From contig JAGGUH010000060.1 in NCBI GenBank assembly GCA_021158645.1, positions 1 through 7,419 on the forward strand: a stretch of 7,419 bases of DNA, in the 5' to 3' direction. This stretch comes from a bacterium (lineage in GTDB: Bacteria > Patescibacteriota > Minisyncoccia > UBA6257 > JAGGUH01). Below the pieces are notes generated by a model. That model saw nothing but the letters and a program-made list of their open reading frames with translations. It was not told the DNA's origin and made no database searches. A program made the position numbers and the translations under genes. How positions within the stretch are numbered: position 1 is the first letter of the stretch; every line of letters starts with the position of its first letter. Below, one piece after another: positions 1 through 5,482 of this stretch.

Positions 1-552
1 AAGCACAGCGATGGATATATAGATTGCTCAAAAGTCCTGAAATTCACCAACCTGCGCGATATACTCGCGCAGAGGATGGTGGAAGAGGTACTATTTCCAA
101 TTATCGGCGGTTTTATAGAGGTAGATTATATAATTTCCTCCTCAATGGCTGCCATTCCATTTGGTGATGGTGTTGCCACTTATTTGGGAGCAAGCTTCAT
201 TTACACAGAAAAGGTTGGTGGAGTTCAGAGATTGAAAAGATTCGATATATCATCCAGAGCAAAGATTCTTCAAGTTGAGGAATTAATTACAACTATGAAG
301 ACAACTCGCCAAGTGACGAATGCGATTATTGAAAAGAATAAAAGTGTAGAGTTTGTTAAGGACGAAAACGGGAAAGTCGTGGTTCTGACCTTGGTTCATA
401 GACCAGAGAAACTTCCTGTTGAATCGGACTATCGAGTTTTGCCCTTGGTTGAGCTGGAAATTCACAACTGGACACCAGAAGAGTGTCCGTTGTGTAAAGC
501 CGGAAGTAAAGCCTTGAAACCAAAAGAAAACTGGGTTGTTTTTAAAACATAA
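1..552 (+). CDS. PyrE-like (orotate phosphoribosyltransferase family) protein, 5'-partial
   Basis: The reading frame is open from base 1, so the gene starts outside the window; 183 residues are present. The first residues (KHSDGYIDCSKVL) resemble the N-terminal SGKHSD-Y-D segment of orotate phosphoribosyltransferases. Next come a Rossmann-like stretch (VDYIISSSMAAIPFGDGVATYLG) and an EK before a basic loop. The PRPP-loop equivalent at bases 265-306 reads ILQVEELITTMKTT, against a family pattern close to VLVVEDVxTTGGS. A C-terminal ECPLCKAGSKALKPK recalls the CPLC tail of Thermus-type PyrE. The family transfers phosphoribose from PRPP to orotate in UMP synthesis. Here the loop glycine(s) are replaced by Met-Lys and the second acidic residue is Glu, so activity or substrate may differ. 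An ATG at 76 could be taken for a start, but homology continues upstream of it. GC is clearly higher than in the minus-strand genes. The family call is fairly sure; the substrate is not. Confidence 0.72.
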   Translation, partial: KHSDGYIDCSKVLKFTNLRDILAQRMVEEVLFPIIGGFIEVDYIISSSMAAIPFGDGVATYLGASFIYTEKVGGVQRLKRFDISSRAKILQVEELITTMKTTRQVTNAIIEKNKSVEFVKDENGKVVVLTLVHRPEKLPVESDYRVLPLVELEIHNWTPEECPLCKAGSKALKPKENWVVFKT

Positions 553-567
553 CAAAATCTTCTAAAA

Positions 568-577
568 AAGGAGGTGA
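568..577 (+). promoter_or_regulatory. Strong Shine-Dalgarno site for the small ORF at 583
   Basis: AAGGAGGTGA lies five bases before ATG 583 and is essentially a full complement to the 16S rRNA 3' end. It is the strongest ribosome binding site in the window and the main reason to believe that a short peptide is translated here. Confidence 0.75.
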
Positions 578-582
578 AGAAA

Positions 583-705
583 ATGGGGTTTAGAGAGAAA
601 TTAAGTAGAAAATGCTTGGGCAGGATGGGATTCAATGGTAATCAATTCCTCATCAGGAGTTATCTTCGCTTCAACCGGAAGCGATTTTGCAGAAGCAGCA
701 GGTAA
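583..705 (+). CDS. Small hypothetical ORF, 40 aa, possibly frameshifted
   Basis: An ATG placed perfectly behind a near-consensus SD opens a 40-codon frame starting MGFREKLSRK and ending in TAA at 703-705. I do not recognise it. The second half in this frame is very basic (RSYLRFNRKRFCRSSR), which is typical of an out-of-frame reading. The +1 frame looks more protein-like: it is open from 605, has an ATG at 635, and runs through SSGVIFASTGSDFAEAAGKK to TGA at 728-730. Losing one A from the AAAA run at 608-613 would join the two into a peptide of about 50 residues. So this is either a real 40-aa peptide, a frameshifted small gene, or two overlapping short ORFs. It begins 30 bases after the stop of the PyrE-like gene and is followed by a terminator, so the two are probably co-transcribed. 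Confidence 0.4.
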   Translation: MGFREKLSRKCLGRMGFNGNQFLIRSYLRFNRKRFCRSSR

Positions 706-758
706 AAAAAACAAAACAGTTAAGAGATGAAATTAATAAATATATACCTTAAACTTCC

Positions 759-789
759 AGCCGGCTAAAAGCCGGCTTTTTGCTTTTTT
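759..789 (+). terminator. Rho-independent terminator of the plus-strand unit
   Basis: AGCCGGC (759-765) pairs perfectly with GCCGGCT (771-777) around the loop TAAAA. The T-rich tract TTTTTGCTTTTTT follows directly. This is a classical intrinsic terminator for transcripts coming from the PyrE-like gene and small ORF. Read from the minus strand it has no U tract, so it is one-directional. Confidence 0.88.
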
Positions 790-792
790 CAT

Positions 793-824
793 CTTGCTTA
801 CGTGCTTTAAAGCACGTAAGCAAG
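793..824. repeat. Perfect 32-bp palindrome
   Basis: The half-site CTTGCTTACGTGCTTT (793-808) is followed at once by its exact reverse complement (809-824), with no spacer and no mismatch. It lies three bases after the plus-strand terminator tail and about 70 bases beyond the end of the minus-strand ligase-like gene. Neither side has a T tract, so it is not a standard intrinsic terminator. It could be a transcript 3'-end stabilising hairpin for the minus operon or a binding site for a symmetric DNA-binding protein. Confidence 0.9.
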
Positions 825-862
825 GGAGGGAAGATTGATTGGCGAGGTTAAGGTTCTTAATT

Positions 863-896
863 AAAAAATTTTTAATCAATAAAAAATTTTAATCAA
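863..896. repeat. AT-rich direct repeat at the 3' end of the ligase-like gene
   Basis: A6-T5-AATCAA (863-879) and A6-T4-AATCAA (881-896) form an imperfect direct repeat with an 18-base period. The second copy overlaps the TGA stop (893-895) of the minus-strand gene. Each copy contains a short A/T self-complementary core. These could form weak hairpins in the minus transcript, but no convincing terminator is seen. Confidence 0.55.
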
Positions 897-2239
897 CGAG
901 AGGCAAAAATTCCTAAAGAGAGCCAGAAGATGATAATTCCTTGATATAAAGTCCAGAAGAAATGATCAAATCCAGCCCAAAGAAGCCAACCTAAAATTAA
1001 ATAAAAAAACAAATGCTTTTCTAAACCTTCTTTTTTTTCAAAAAGTAAAAGGCATAGAAATAAAAAGAAAAATACTAATCCAAAAATTCCAATTTCATCT
1101 AATATCAAAAGATAAAAATTATGAACTGGTTGCCGTTCCCAAGGCAAAGTTAAGTTATATTTTGAAAAGAGATTAAATTTTTGAACCGCAATTAAATAAT
1201 TTCCCAATCCTACTCCTAAAAATTTAGTTTTTTGAGTTAATTCTTTTCCTATTTTAAAATAAATTTCCCGATAAGAAACCGCTGGTTCATTAGGTGAAAT
1301 TTTGACTCTTACAAAAATTAGATCCTTAAACAAAACCAGTCCAATTATTGAAAAAAGAATTAAAATTAAAATTAGAAATTTAACCCTTTTGTAGTAGAAG
1401 GATTTTTTTTTAAAAAATAAAACTGGCAGGGCTAAAGAAGAAATAAAACCGGCAGCAAAACCAGAGCGGGAAAAAGAAGTTAAAAGTCCAAAAAAAGTTA
1501 GAAAAATTCCAATAATCCAAAATATAAGAAAAGTAAAATTTTTAAATCTAAATTGAGAAACTTGTTTTTTAAAGAATTCTTCTTTTTTAAACCACAACCA
1601 AAAAAATGAAACTAAAGATAAAACTAAAAAGCAAGCCAAAAGATTAGCGTGGGGAAAGGTTCCAATGCTTCTAATGTATCTTCCATCAAAAGTGCTGAAT
1701 TTAGCCACATTTCTGATAAAATAAGAGATTTTTGGTTCGCCTAAAAAATAAAACCCGATGCTTTTTTGAAGCAGAAATTGAGAAAGGGCTAAAATTCCTT
1801 CAAAAGCACCTCCGAGGGCTAAAATTCCAAAAAATAATTTTTTAGAACAAAAAGAAAAATTAAATTTTAAGTAAAAATAAAGTAAAATTCCCTCAATGGT
1901 TCTTAAAAAATAATAAATTGAGAGAAAAAAATTTAAAGAAAAAATTGTTTTAAAAAATAAAACTAAAATAAAAAAAATTAAAAAGAAATCTTTTTTTTCT
2001 ATTTTAAAAAAATTTTTTTCAAAAAATAAAAAACGAATTAAAAAAAGAAAAATTGTAAAAATTAAAAAAATTTCTGAAGGATATAAAAAAGCAGTAAAAA
2101 AATCAGAACGAAACAAAGAAAAAGAGTAAATTGTTTTTTTTATTCCCAAAGGAAAAGTTAGCAAAAAAGCAAAAAAACAACCTTTTTCTAAAACTTTTAT
2201 TAATTTAAGGAAGTTTTTCTTAAAAATTAGAGATCTCAT
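893..2239 (-). CDS. Wzy_C / O-antigen-ligase-like polytopic membrane protein
   Basis: This is a 448-residue, extremely Phe/Leu/Ile-rich integral membrane protein with about ten or more hydrophobic segments. Family-like motifs are SIGTFPHANLLA (191-202), a TSFSRSG turn (254-260), FLGVGLGNYL (340-349) in the periplasmic-type loop, and PVHNFYLLILDEIGIFGL (371-388). The loop His373 and the Arg residues at 190 and 258 sit where WaaL/PglL-type enzymes have conserved Arg and His; that equivalence is inference. Wzy_C enzymes transfer a lipid-linked glycan to lipid A, protein or another glycan outside the inner membrane. The ATG directly abuts the TAA of the PilX-like gene (2240-2242), so it belongs to the pilin cassette. 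With three pilin-like neighbours, a pilin O-oligosaccharyltransferase (TfpO/PglL-like) role is as plausible as a cell-surface polysaccharide ligase or polymerase. No SD is visible. Family call good, substrate unknown. Confidence 0.82.
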   Translation of the reverse strand: MRSLIFKKNFLKLIKVLEKGCFFAFLLTFPLGIKKTIYSFSLFRSDFFTAFLYPSEIFLIFTIFLFLIRFLFFEKNFFKIEKKDFFLIFFILVLFFKTIFSLNFFLSIYYFLRTIEGILLYFYLKFNFSFCSKKLFFGILALGGAFEGILALSQFLLQKSIGFYFLGEPKISYFIRNVAKFSTFDGRYIRSIGTFPHANLLACFLVLSLVSFFWLWFKKEEFFKKQVSQFRFKNFTFLIFWIIGIFLTFFGLLTSFSRSGFAAGFISSLALPVLFFKKKSFYYKRVKFLILILILFSIIGLVLFKDLIFVRVKISPNEPAVSYREIYFKIGKELTQKTKFLGVGLGNYLIAVQKFNLFSKYNLTLPWERQPVHNFYLLILDEIGIFGLVFFFLFLCLLLFEKKEGLEKHLFFYLILGWLLWAGFDHFFWTLYQGIIIFWLSLGIFASR

Positions 2240-2566
2240 TTAAAAATTTGTCTCAAAAGAACGATAAATTTGAGTTGTTGTAGTCCAACCGATGGCTTGA
2301 AAAGTAGTTTCTCCACCAACAGAAACTTCATTAATTTTTGCCTTTGTATTATTAGTAAGAATTGGGGGGCAAGTTTCACTATTATCAATATAAATTTTAT
2401 AAAATTTGCAATCTAAAGCGCTGTCAGCCGCATAAAGTGCCTTTACTGCTTCAGAGGCTTGAGCGATTAAATGCAATCTTTCAACTAAAACAATGCTCCA
2501 GATAAGAACAATGGAAGAAACTACCATTAAAATCACTAAAGTTATAAAAACGCCTTGACCCTTCAT
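2240..2566 (-). CDS. PilX-like minor pilin (pilus assembly) protein
   Basis: This is a 108-residue protein with a very short N-terminus (MKGQG) and one long hydrophobic helix (about residues 6-28). The helix runs into an amphipathic segment ending ASEAVKALYAADSALDC (37-53), similar to the A-x-YAADSGxE segment of PilX_N-type pilus proteins, especially in small-genome lineages. The remaining domain is small, beta-like and Thr-rich, with Cys53 and Cys66 as a possible disulfide pair. It lacks the Glu at +5 of standard prepilins, as PilX/GspK-like proteins usually do. The gene starts 15 bases after the PilW-like stop and its TAA directly touches the ATG of the ligase-like gene. No SD is visible. 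It probably sits at the pilus tip or in a priming complex with its two neighbours. Confidence 0.72.
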   Translation of the reverse strand: MKGQGVFITLVILMVVSSIVLIWSIVLVERLHLIAQASEAVKALYAADSALDCKFYKIYIDNSETCPPILTNNTKAKINEVSVGGETTFQAIGWTTTTQIYRSFETNF

Positions 2567-2581
2567 AGTTTATAATTTAAT

Positions 2582-3130
2582 TTAATGAATTTGAAGCAAT
2601 CGTGAGGAAACCGTAGTTTGAGTAATAGTTGAATATTTTTCACTTTCTTTTTTTGCCTCTTTTGATTTAAATTTCAAAAGAATAGTAATTCTTGGCTGAA
2701 GATTGTCTCCGGGAGCAAGTCCATTGCCATAAAATTTCAAACTTTCAACAATTACATTTTTTCCGGTAAGGTTTTCAAAAGTCAATCCTCCATCTTCAGA
2801 TCGTTCAATTGAATTATTAGAAGTATTAAATCGATAAACTATGTCTTTATCATCTTCGCTGGTAAAACTTAACTTATCTTTATTTATAGAAATACTAAAA
2901 TCTTTTCCTACTCTAATTTCTCGGTTCATTTTTTCGATAGCAAAACCGATATTATCTGAAACTTCGCTAATACTAATTAAAAATCGGTGATTTTTTAAGG
3001 TTTGAAGATAAATTTGAATTACCAATGTTAAAAAAACAATAAATAAACTCCCGGCAGTTAGAAGTTCGGCTAAAGTAAAACTTTTTTTATTTTTTTTAGT
3101 ATTTATAGAGGTGTGATTCCACATTGACAT
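2582..3130 (-). CDS. PilW/PulJ-like prepilin-type protein
   Basis: This is a 182-residue prepilin. A basic leader of 17 residues (ending KKNKKS) precedes FTLAELLTAGSLFIVFLTLV, the class III signal with Glu at +5 (residue 22) and a hydrophobic helix to about residue 42. The globular part has EVSDNIGFAIEKMNREIRVG (56-75), typical of PulJ/PilW-like minor pilins, then beta-rich segments and a C-terminal ITQTTVSSRLLQ like that of other such proteins. The residue before the predicted cut is Ser17, not the usual Gly. The first 35 bases overlap the end of the PilV-like gene. A good SD (AAAGGAG, nine bases from ATG 3130) supports this start over the second ATG at 3124. It probably works with the PilV- and PilX-like neighbours in a type IV pilus or pseudopilus. 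Confidence 0.8.
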   Translation of the reverse strand: MSMWNHTSINTKKNKKSFTLAELLTAGSLFIVFLTLVIQIYLQTLKNHRFLISISEVSDNIGFAIEKMNREIRVGKDFSISINKDKLSFTSEDDKDIVYRFNTSNNSIERSEDGGLTFENLTGKNVIVESLKFYGNGLAPGDNLQPRITILLKFKSKEAKKESEKYSTITQTTVSSRLLQIH

Positions 3131-3620
3131 TAAAGTTGGCTCCTTTATGTTTCCAACTGACGATAGAGTTGATTTTTAAATGATAGTTATTGATTTTTTT
3201 GATTTTAATTTCTCTTTTAAAAGAAGTAATACTACCCCAATCATAATTAAAAAAACCTTCGGTGTTTTGCCTTAAATAAGGAATCGAGGCAGAAGATACC
3301 GGACCAGTTAGTTTGTTATCATTATAATCAGCATAATAAATGCCATCAGAAAGATTATTGCACCAGTCATCAAACTTTTCAGAAATCACTTTGCTGTCCT
3401 TGATATTTCTTACAATTTCTACTCCTTCTTGAGCCAATTCTGCAGCCGTTAATTTTTCTAAAGTTAAAACTGAAACATCTAATGTTTTTACCATTAAAAA
3501 TACTGCTGGAATTAAACCAATAAGAACGATTGTCATCACCACAAAAACTTCAATTAGAGAGAAGGAATTTAAATTATCTTTTTTGCCATTGAGGCGCCCT
3601 TCGGGCTTTCTTTTTGCCAT
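3096..3620 (-). CDS. PilV-like prepilin-type protein
   Basis: This is a 174-residue prepilin with a basic 19-residue leader, then FSLIEVFVVMTIVLIGLIPA (20-39) with Glu at +5 (residue 24). The segment TAAELAQEGVEIVRNIKDSK (58-77) matches the LAqEGiEiVRNiRD pattern that I associate with prepilin-like proteins of Patescibacteria. The rest is a small beta-rich domain. The residue before the expected cut is Ser19 instead of Gly. The ATG at 3618-3620 lies inside rpsI, giving a 47-base overlap in another frame. No later ATG, GTG or TTG is available in this frame before the signal sequence, so the overlap seems real and suggests coupled translation with S9. No clear SD is seen. It is the first of three pilin-like genes in the cassette. 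Confidence 0.82.
   Translation of the reverse strand: MAKRKPEGRLNGKKDNLNSFSLIEVFVVMTIVLIGLIPAVFLMVKTLDVSVLTLEKLTAAELAQEGVEIVRNIKDSKVISEKFDDWCNNLSDGIYYADYNDNKLTGPVSSASIPYLRQNTEGFFNYDWGSITSFKREIKIKKINNYHLKINSIVSWKHKGANFNVNVESHLYKY
3140..3147 (-). promoter_or_regulatory. SD site of the PilW-like gene inside the PilV-like coding region
   Basis: On the minus strand TAAAGGAG is followed by nine bases and then ATG 3130. It is embedded in codons for Lys-Gly-Ala near the end of the PilV-like gene. This is the only clear SD I see in the minus-strand operon, and it decides the start of the next gene. Confidence 0.65.
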
Positions 3621-4026
3621 ATTTTTTTCTTTCTACTTTTCTTGCATCAACAGTTAAAAGTCCGGCTCTTCTTAAGCGTTTTTTATAAGCCGAATTAAAT
3701 TTGACCAAAGCCCGAGCCATTGCTAATCTTATTGCTTCTGCTTGGCCTCTAATACCTCCTCCTTTTACTTTTGCTGTAATTCCAAATTTTCCCAATGCCT
3801 TCATTCTATTTAGTGGCGCTTCGACAATTTTTTGAAATTCTAAAAGCGGGAAATATTCTTTATATGATTTTTTATTTACTTCAATGCCGTCTTTAATTTT
3901 TTGAATTTTTGTAAAAAGCCGAACCCGGGCTACGGCTTCTTTTCTTCTTCCAACGCCCTCAAAATATCTTGATTGTTTTTGAGAAGAATCTTTATGATTA
4001 GTTGATGAAATTTCTGAATTTTTCAT
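3574..4026 (-). CDS. rpsI: 30S ribosomal protein S9
   Basis: S9 is a 30S head protein whose basic C-terminal tail reaches towards the P-site tRNA. The 150 residues contain the hallmark blocks YFEGVGRRKEAVARVRL (21-37), VKGGGIRGQAEAIRLAMARAL (87-107) and RRAGLLTVDARKVERKK (119-135). The tail ends RRAPQWQKR, with the universal terminal Lys-Arg. A polar, Ser/Lys-rich N-terminal extension of about 20 residues precedes the core. The ATG overlaps the rplM TGA in an ATGA junction (4023-4026), so translation is probably coupled. The 3' end overlaps the PilV-like gene by 47 bases. L13-S9 is a conserved bacterial pair. Confidence 0.97.
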   Translation of the reverse strand: MKNSEISSTNHKDSSQKQSRYFEGVGRRKEAVARVRLFTKIQKIKDGIEVNKKSYKEYFPLLEFQKIVEAPLNRMKALGKFGITAKVKGGGIRGQAEAIRLAMARALVKFNSAYKKRLRRAGLLTVDARKVERKKYGKKKARRAPQWQKR

Positions 4027-4364
4027 AGTTTAATTTCAATTCTTTTTAATCTTTTTTCTCTTAATTTATTTTTAGGAAGCATTCCTTTGATTGCTAAAAG
4101 AATTACTTTTTTTGGATCTTTTTCAAAAAGTTCATTAAGTTTTCTTTCTTTTAAAGAACCCAAATAACCAGTATGCCAATAATATCTTTTATTTTTATAT
4201 TTTTTGCCAGTGAATTTTATTTTAGAAGCATTAACAATTATCACTTTGGTTTCTCCTTCTAATCTTGGGTGATATTTCGGGCTATTTTTTCCTTGCAAAA
4301 TCAAAGCGATTTCACTCGCCAACCTTCCTAATGGTTTGTTTTTGGCATCAAGAACAATTTCCAT
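4023..4364 (-). CDS. rplM: 50S ribosomal protein L13
   Basis: L13 is an early 23S-binding protein of the large subunit. From ATG 4364 it has 113 residues. It starts MEIVLDAKNKPLGRLASEIA and continues with PKYHPRLEGETKVIIVNASKI (29-49), TGKKYKNKRYYWHTGYLGSLK (52-72) and AIKGMLPKNKL (91-101). A TTG at 4379 would add five residues and overlap rplQ by eight bases. I prefer the ATG because the family alignment begins there and it leaves a simple seven-base gap after the rplQ stop. The protein is shorter than the roughly 142-residue E. coli form at both ends, lacking the N-terminal strand and the C-terminal tail. Its TGA overlaps the rpsI start. Confidence 0.95.
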   Translation of the reverse strand: MEIVLDAKNKPLGRLASEIALILQGKNSPKYHPRLEGETKVIIVNASKIKFTGKKYKNKRYYWHTGYLGSLKERKLNELFEKDPKKVILLAIKGMLPKNKLREKRLKRIEIKL

Positions 4365-4371
4365 AGATAAT

Positions 4372-4725
4372 TTAAACAAATTCTAATAAGGCAATTTCAG
4401 CCCCGTCTCCTTTTCTAAATTTTCCCAATTTCAAAACTCGCGTATAGCCACCGTTTCGTTCTTTGTATCTTTGAGAAATTTCTTTTAGTTTCTTTGCGGC
4501 TTCTTTATTATTGCCTAAACGAGAAATAATTAAGCGATAGGAAGCCAAATCATCTTTTTTTGCTAAAGTAATTAACCTCTCAACAAAACGAGAGGTTTCT
4601 TTTGCTTTTTCTTTTGAGGTTTTAATTTTTTCTTTTAAAATAAAATTTATCGCTAAATTTCTTAAAAGAGATTTTCTTTGGTCTCTTTTTCTTTTAAACT
4701 TTTTTCCTTTTTTCTTGTGTCTCAT
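4372..4725 (-). CDS. rplQ: 50S ribosomal protein L17
   Basis: L17 is a large-subunit protein located near the peptide exit tunnel. The 117 residues begin with the family signature MRHKKKGKKFKRKRDQRKSL and contain LLRNLAINFILKEKIKTSKEKAKE (20-43), FVERLITLAKK (47-57) and GGYTRVLKLGKFRKGDGAEIALLEFV at the C-terminus, the normal L17 ending. It starts 15 bases after the rpoA stop, the usual alpha-operon neighbour, and stops just before rplM. No SD is visible; the short gap to rpoA holds the palindrome AAGCGCTT (4733-4740). Confidence 0.97.
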   Translation of the reverse strand: MRHKKKGKKFKRKRDQRKSLLRNLAINFILKEKIKTSKEKAKETSRFVERLITLAKKDDLASYRLIISRLGNNKEAAKKLKEISQRYKERNGGYTRVLKLGKFRKGDGAEIALLEFV

Positions 4726-4740
4726 TTTTTTAAAGCGCTT

Positions 4741-5427
4741 TTAATCTTTGGCTAAAATTTGAAAATGTTCTTCTAAGATTTGAGCCGCTTTTTTCAGGGC
4801 TTCTTTTGGAGAAATTGTGCCATCAGTTTCAATTACTAATTTTAAGCGATTAAAATCAGTTCTTTCGCCAACTCTCATATCTTCAACTTCAAAAGTTATT
4901 TTCTTAATTGGAGAAAATAAAGCATCTATTAAAATCGTTCCTACTGGCACTTTTTCCTTTTTTTGCTGTTCTACTGGAAGATATCCTAATCCTTTTTCTA
5001 CGGTCATTTCCATTTCAAGTTTTGCCTTTTTTGAAGTCAATCTTGCGATTAATTGCTCTGGGTTGACAATTTCAACATTTGGATTTTTTTCGATATCCTT
5101 TGCTCTTGCTTCTTTTATTCCCGAAACCTTTAATTTCAAAACTTCCGGTCCTTCTGATAAAAGTTTCAATCTTATTCTTTTCAAATTTAAAATAATTTCG
5201 ACTACATCTTCCATCACTCCTTCAATTGTAGAGAATTCATGAGCAACATTTTTTATCTTTACTTTAGTGATTGCTGCTCCATTCAAAGAACTTAAAAGAA
5301 CTCTTCTTAAAGCATTACCCAAAGTAATTCCATAGCCCCGATAAAGTCCTTCGATTTCAAAAACGCCAAGATTTTTTTTCTTGTCCTCAAAAACTAATTT
5401 TGGTGATTTTGGAAGATAAGGAAACAT
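4741..5427 (-). CDS. rpoA: RNA polymerase alpha subunit, N-terminal domain only
   Basis: The alpha subunit dimerises to scaffold beta and beta' during RNA polymerase assembly. The 228 residues cover the N-terminal domain: YRGYGITLGNALRRVLLSSL (29-48, with the Arg pair needed for assembly), AHEFSTIEGVMEDVVEIILNLK (62-83), GLGYLP (146-151), PVGTILIDALFSPI (161-174) and ERTDFNRLKLVIETDGTISP (188-207). The protein stops at AAQILEEHFQILAKD, where other alpha subunits continue through a linker into the roughly 70-residue C-terminal domain. Only 15 bases separate its stop from rplQ, so a frameshifted C-terminal domain is not hidden downstream. Promoter UP-element and class I activator contacts normally made by that domain would be absent. 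The start ATG is preceded by an AT-rich leader without an SD. Confidence 0.95.
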   Translation of the reverse strand: MFPYLPKSPKLVFEDKKKNLGVFEIEGLYRGYGITLGNALRRVLLSSLNGAAITKVKIKNVAHEFSTIEGVMEDVVEIILNLKRIRLKLLSEGPEVLKLKVSGIKEARAKDIEKNPNVEIVNPEQLIARLTSKKAKLEMEMTVEKGLGYLPVEQQKKEKVPVGTILIDALFSPIKKITFEVEDMRVGERTDFNRLKLVIETDGTISPKEALKKAAQILEEHFQILAKD

Positions 5428-5440
5428 AGTTAAAAATTTA

Positions 5441-5475
5441 AAATTTTAAATCTTAAATTTTAAATCTTAAATCTT
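5441..5475. repeat. AT tandem repeat in the rpoA leader
   Basis: AAATTTTAAATCTT occurs twice in exact tandem (5441-5454 and 5455-5468) and is followed by another AAATCTT (5469-5475). On the coding strand this gives AAGATTT repeats immediately upstream of rpoA. The same heptamer occurs twice in tandem upstream of rpsM (7239-7252). Confidence 0.8.
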
Positions 5476-5482
5476 TAAGAAT

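Noticed and set aside
283..555. 90-codon minus-strand frame opposite the PyrE-like gene
   Set aside because: It is antisense to a recognisable phosphoribosyltransferase coding region and has no family-like motifs.
850..892. Terminator for the minus-strand operon
   Set aside because: Only A/T self-complementary stretches are present; no G/C stem followed by a U tract on the minus strand.
4365..4379. TTG start extending L13 by five residues into rplQ
   Set aside because: The ATG at 4364 fits the family alignment and avoids an unneeded overlap.
4741..4750. Frameshift as the cause of the short RpoA
   Set aside because: Only 15 bases lie between the rpoA stop and the rplQ start, and rplQ is intact, so no displaced C-terminal domain can be present.
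4817..5242. 141-codon plus-strand frame
   Set aside because: It is antisense to rpoA, Ser/Phe-rich as expected from the complement of a Lys/Glu-rich gene, with no start signal.
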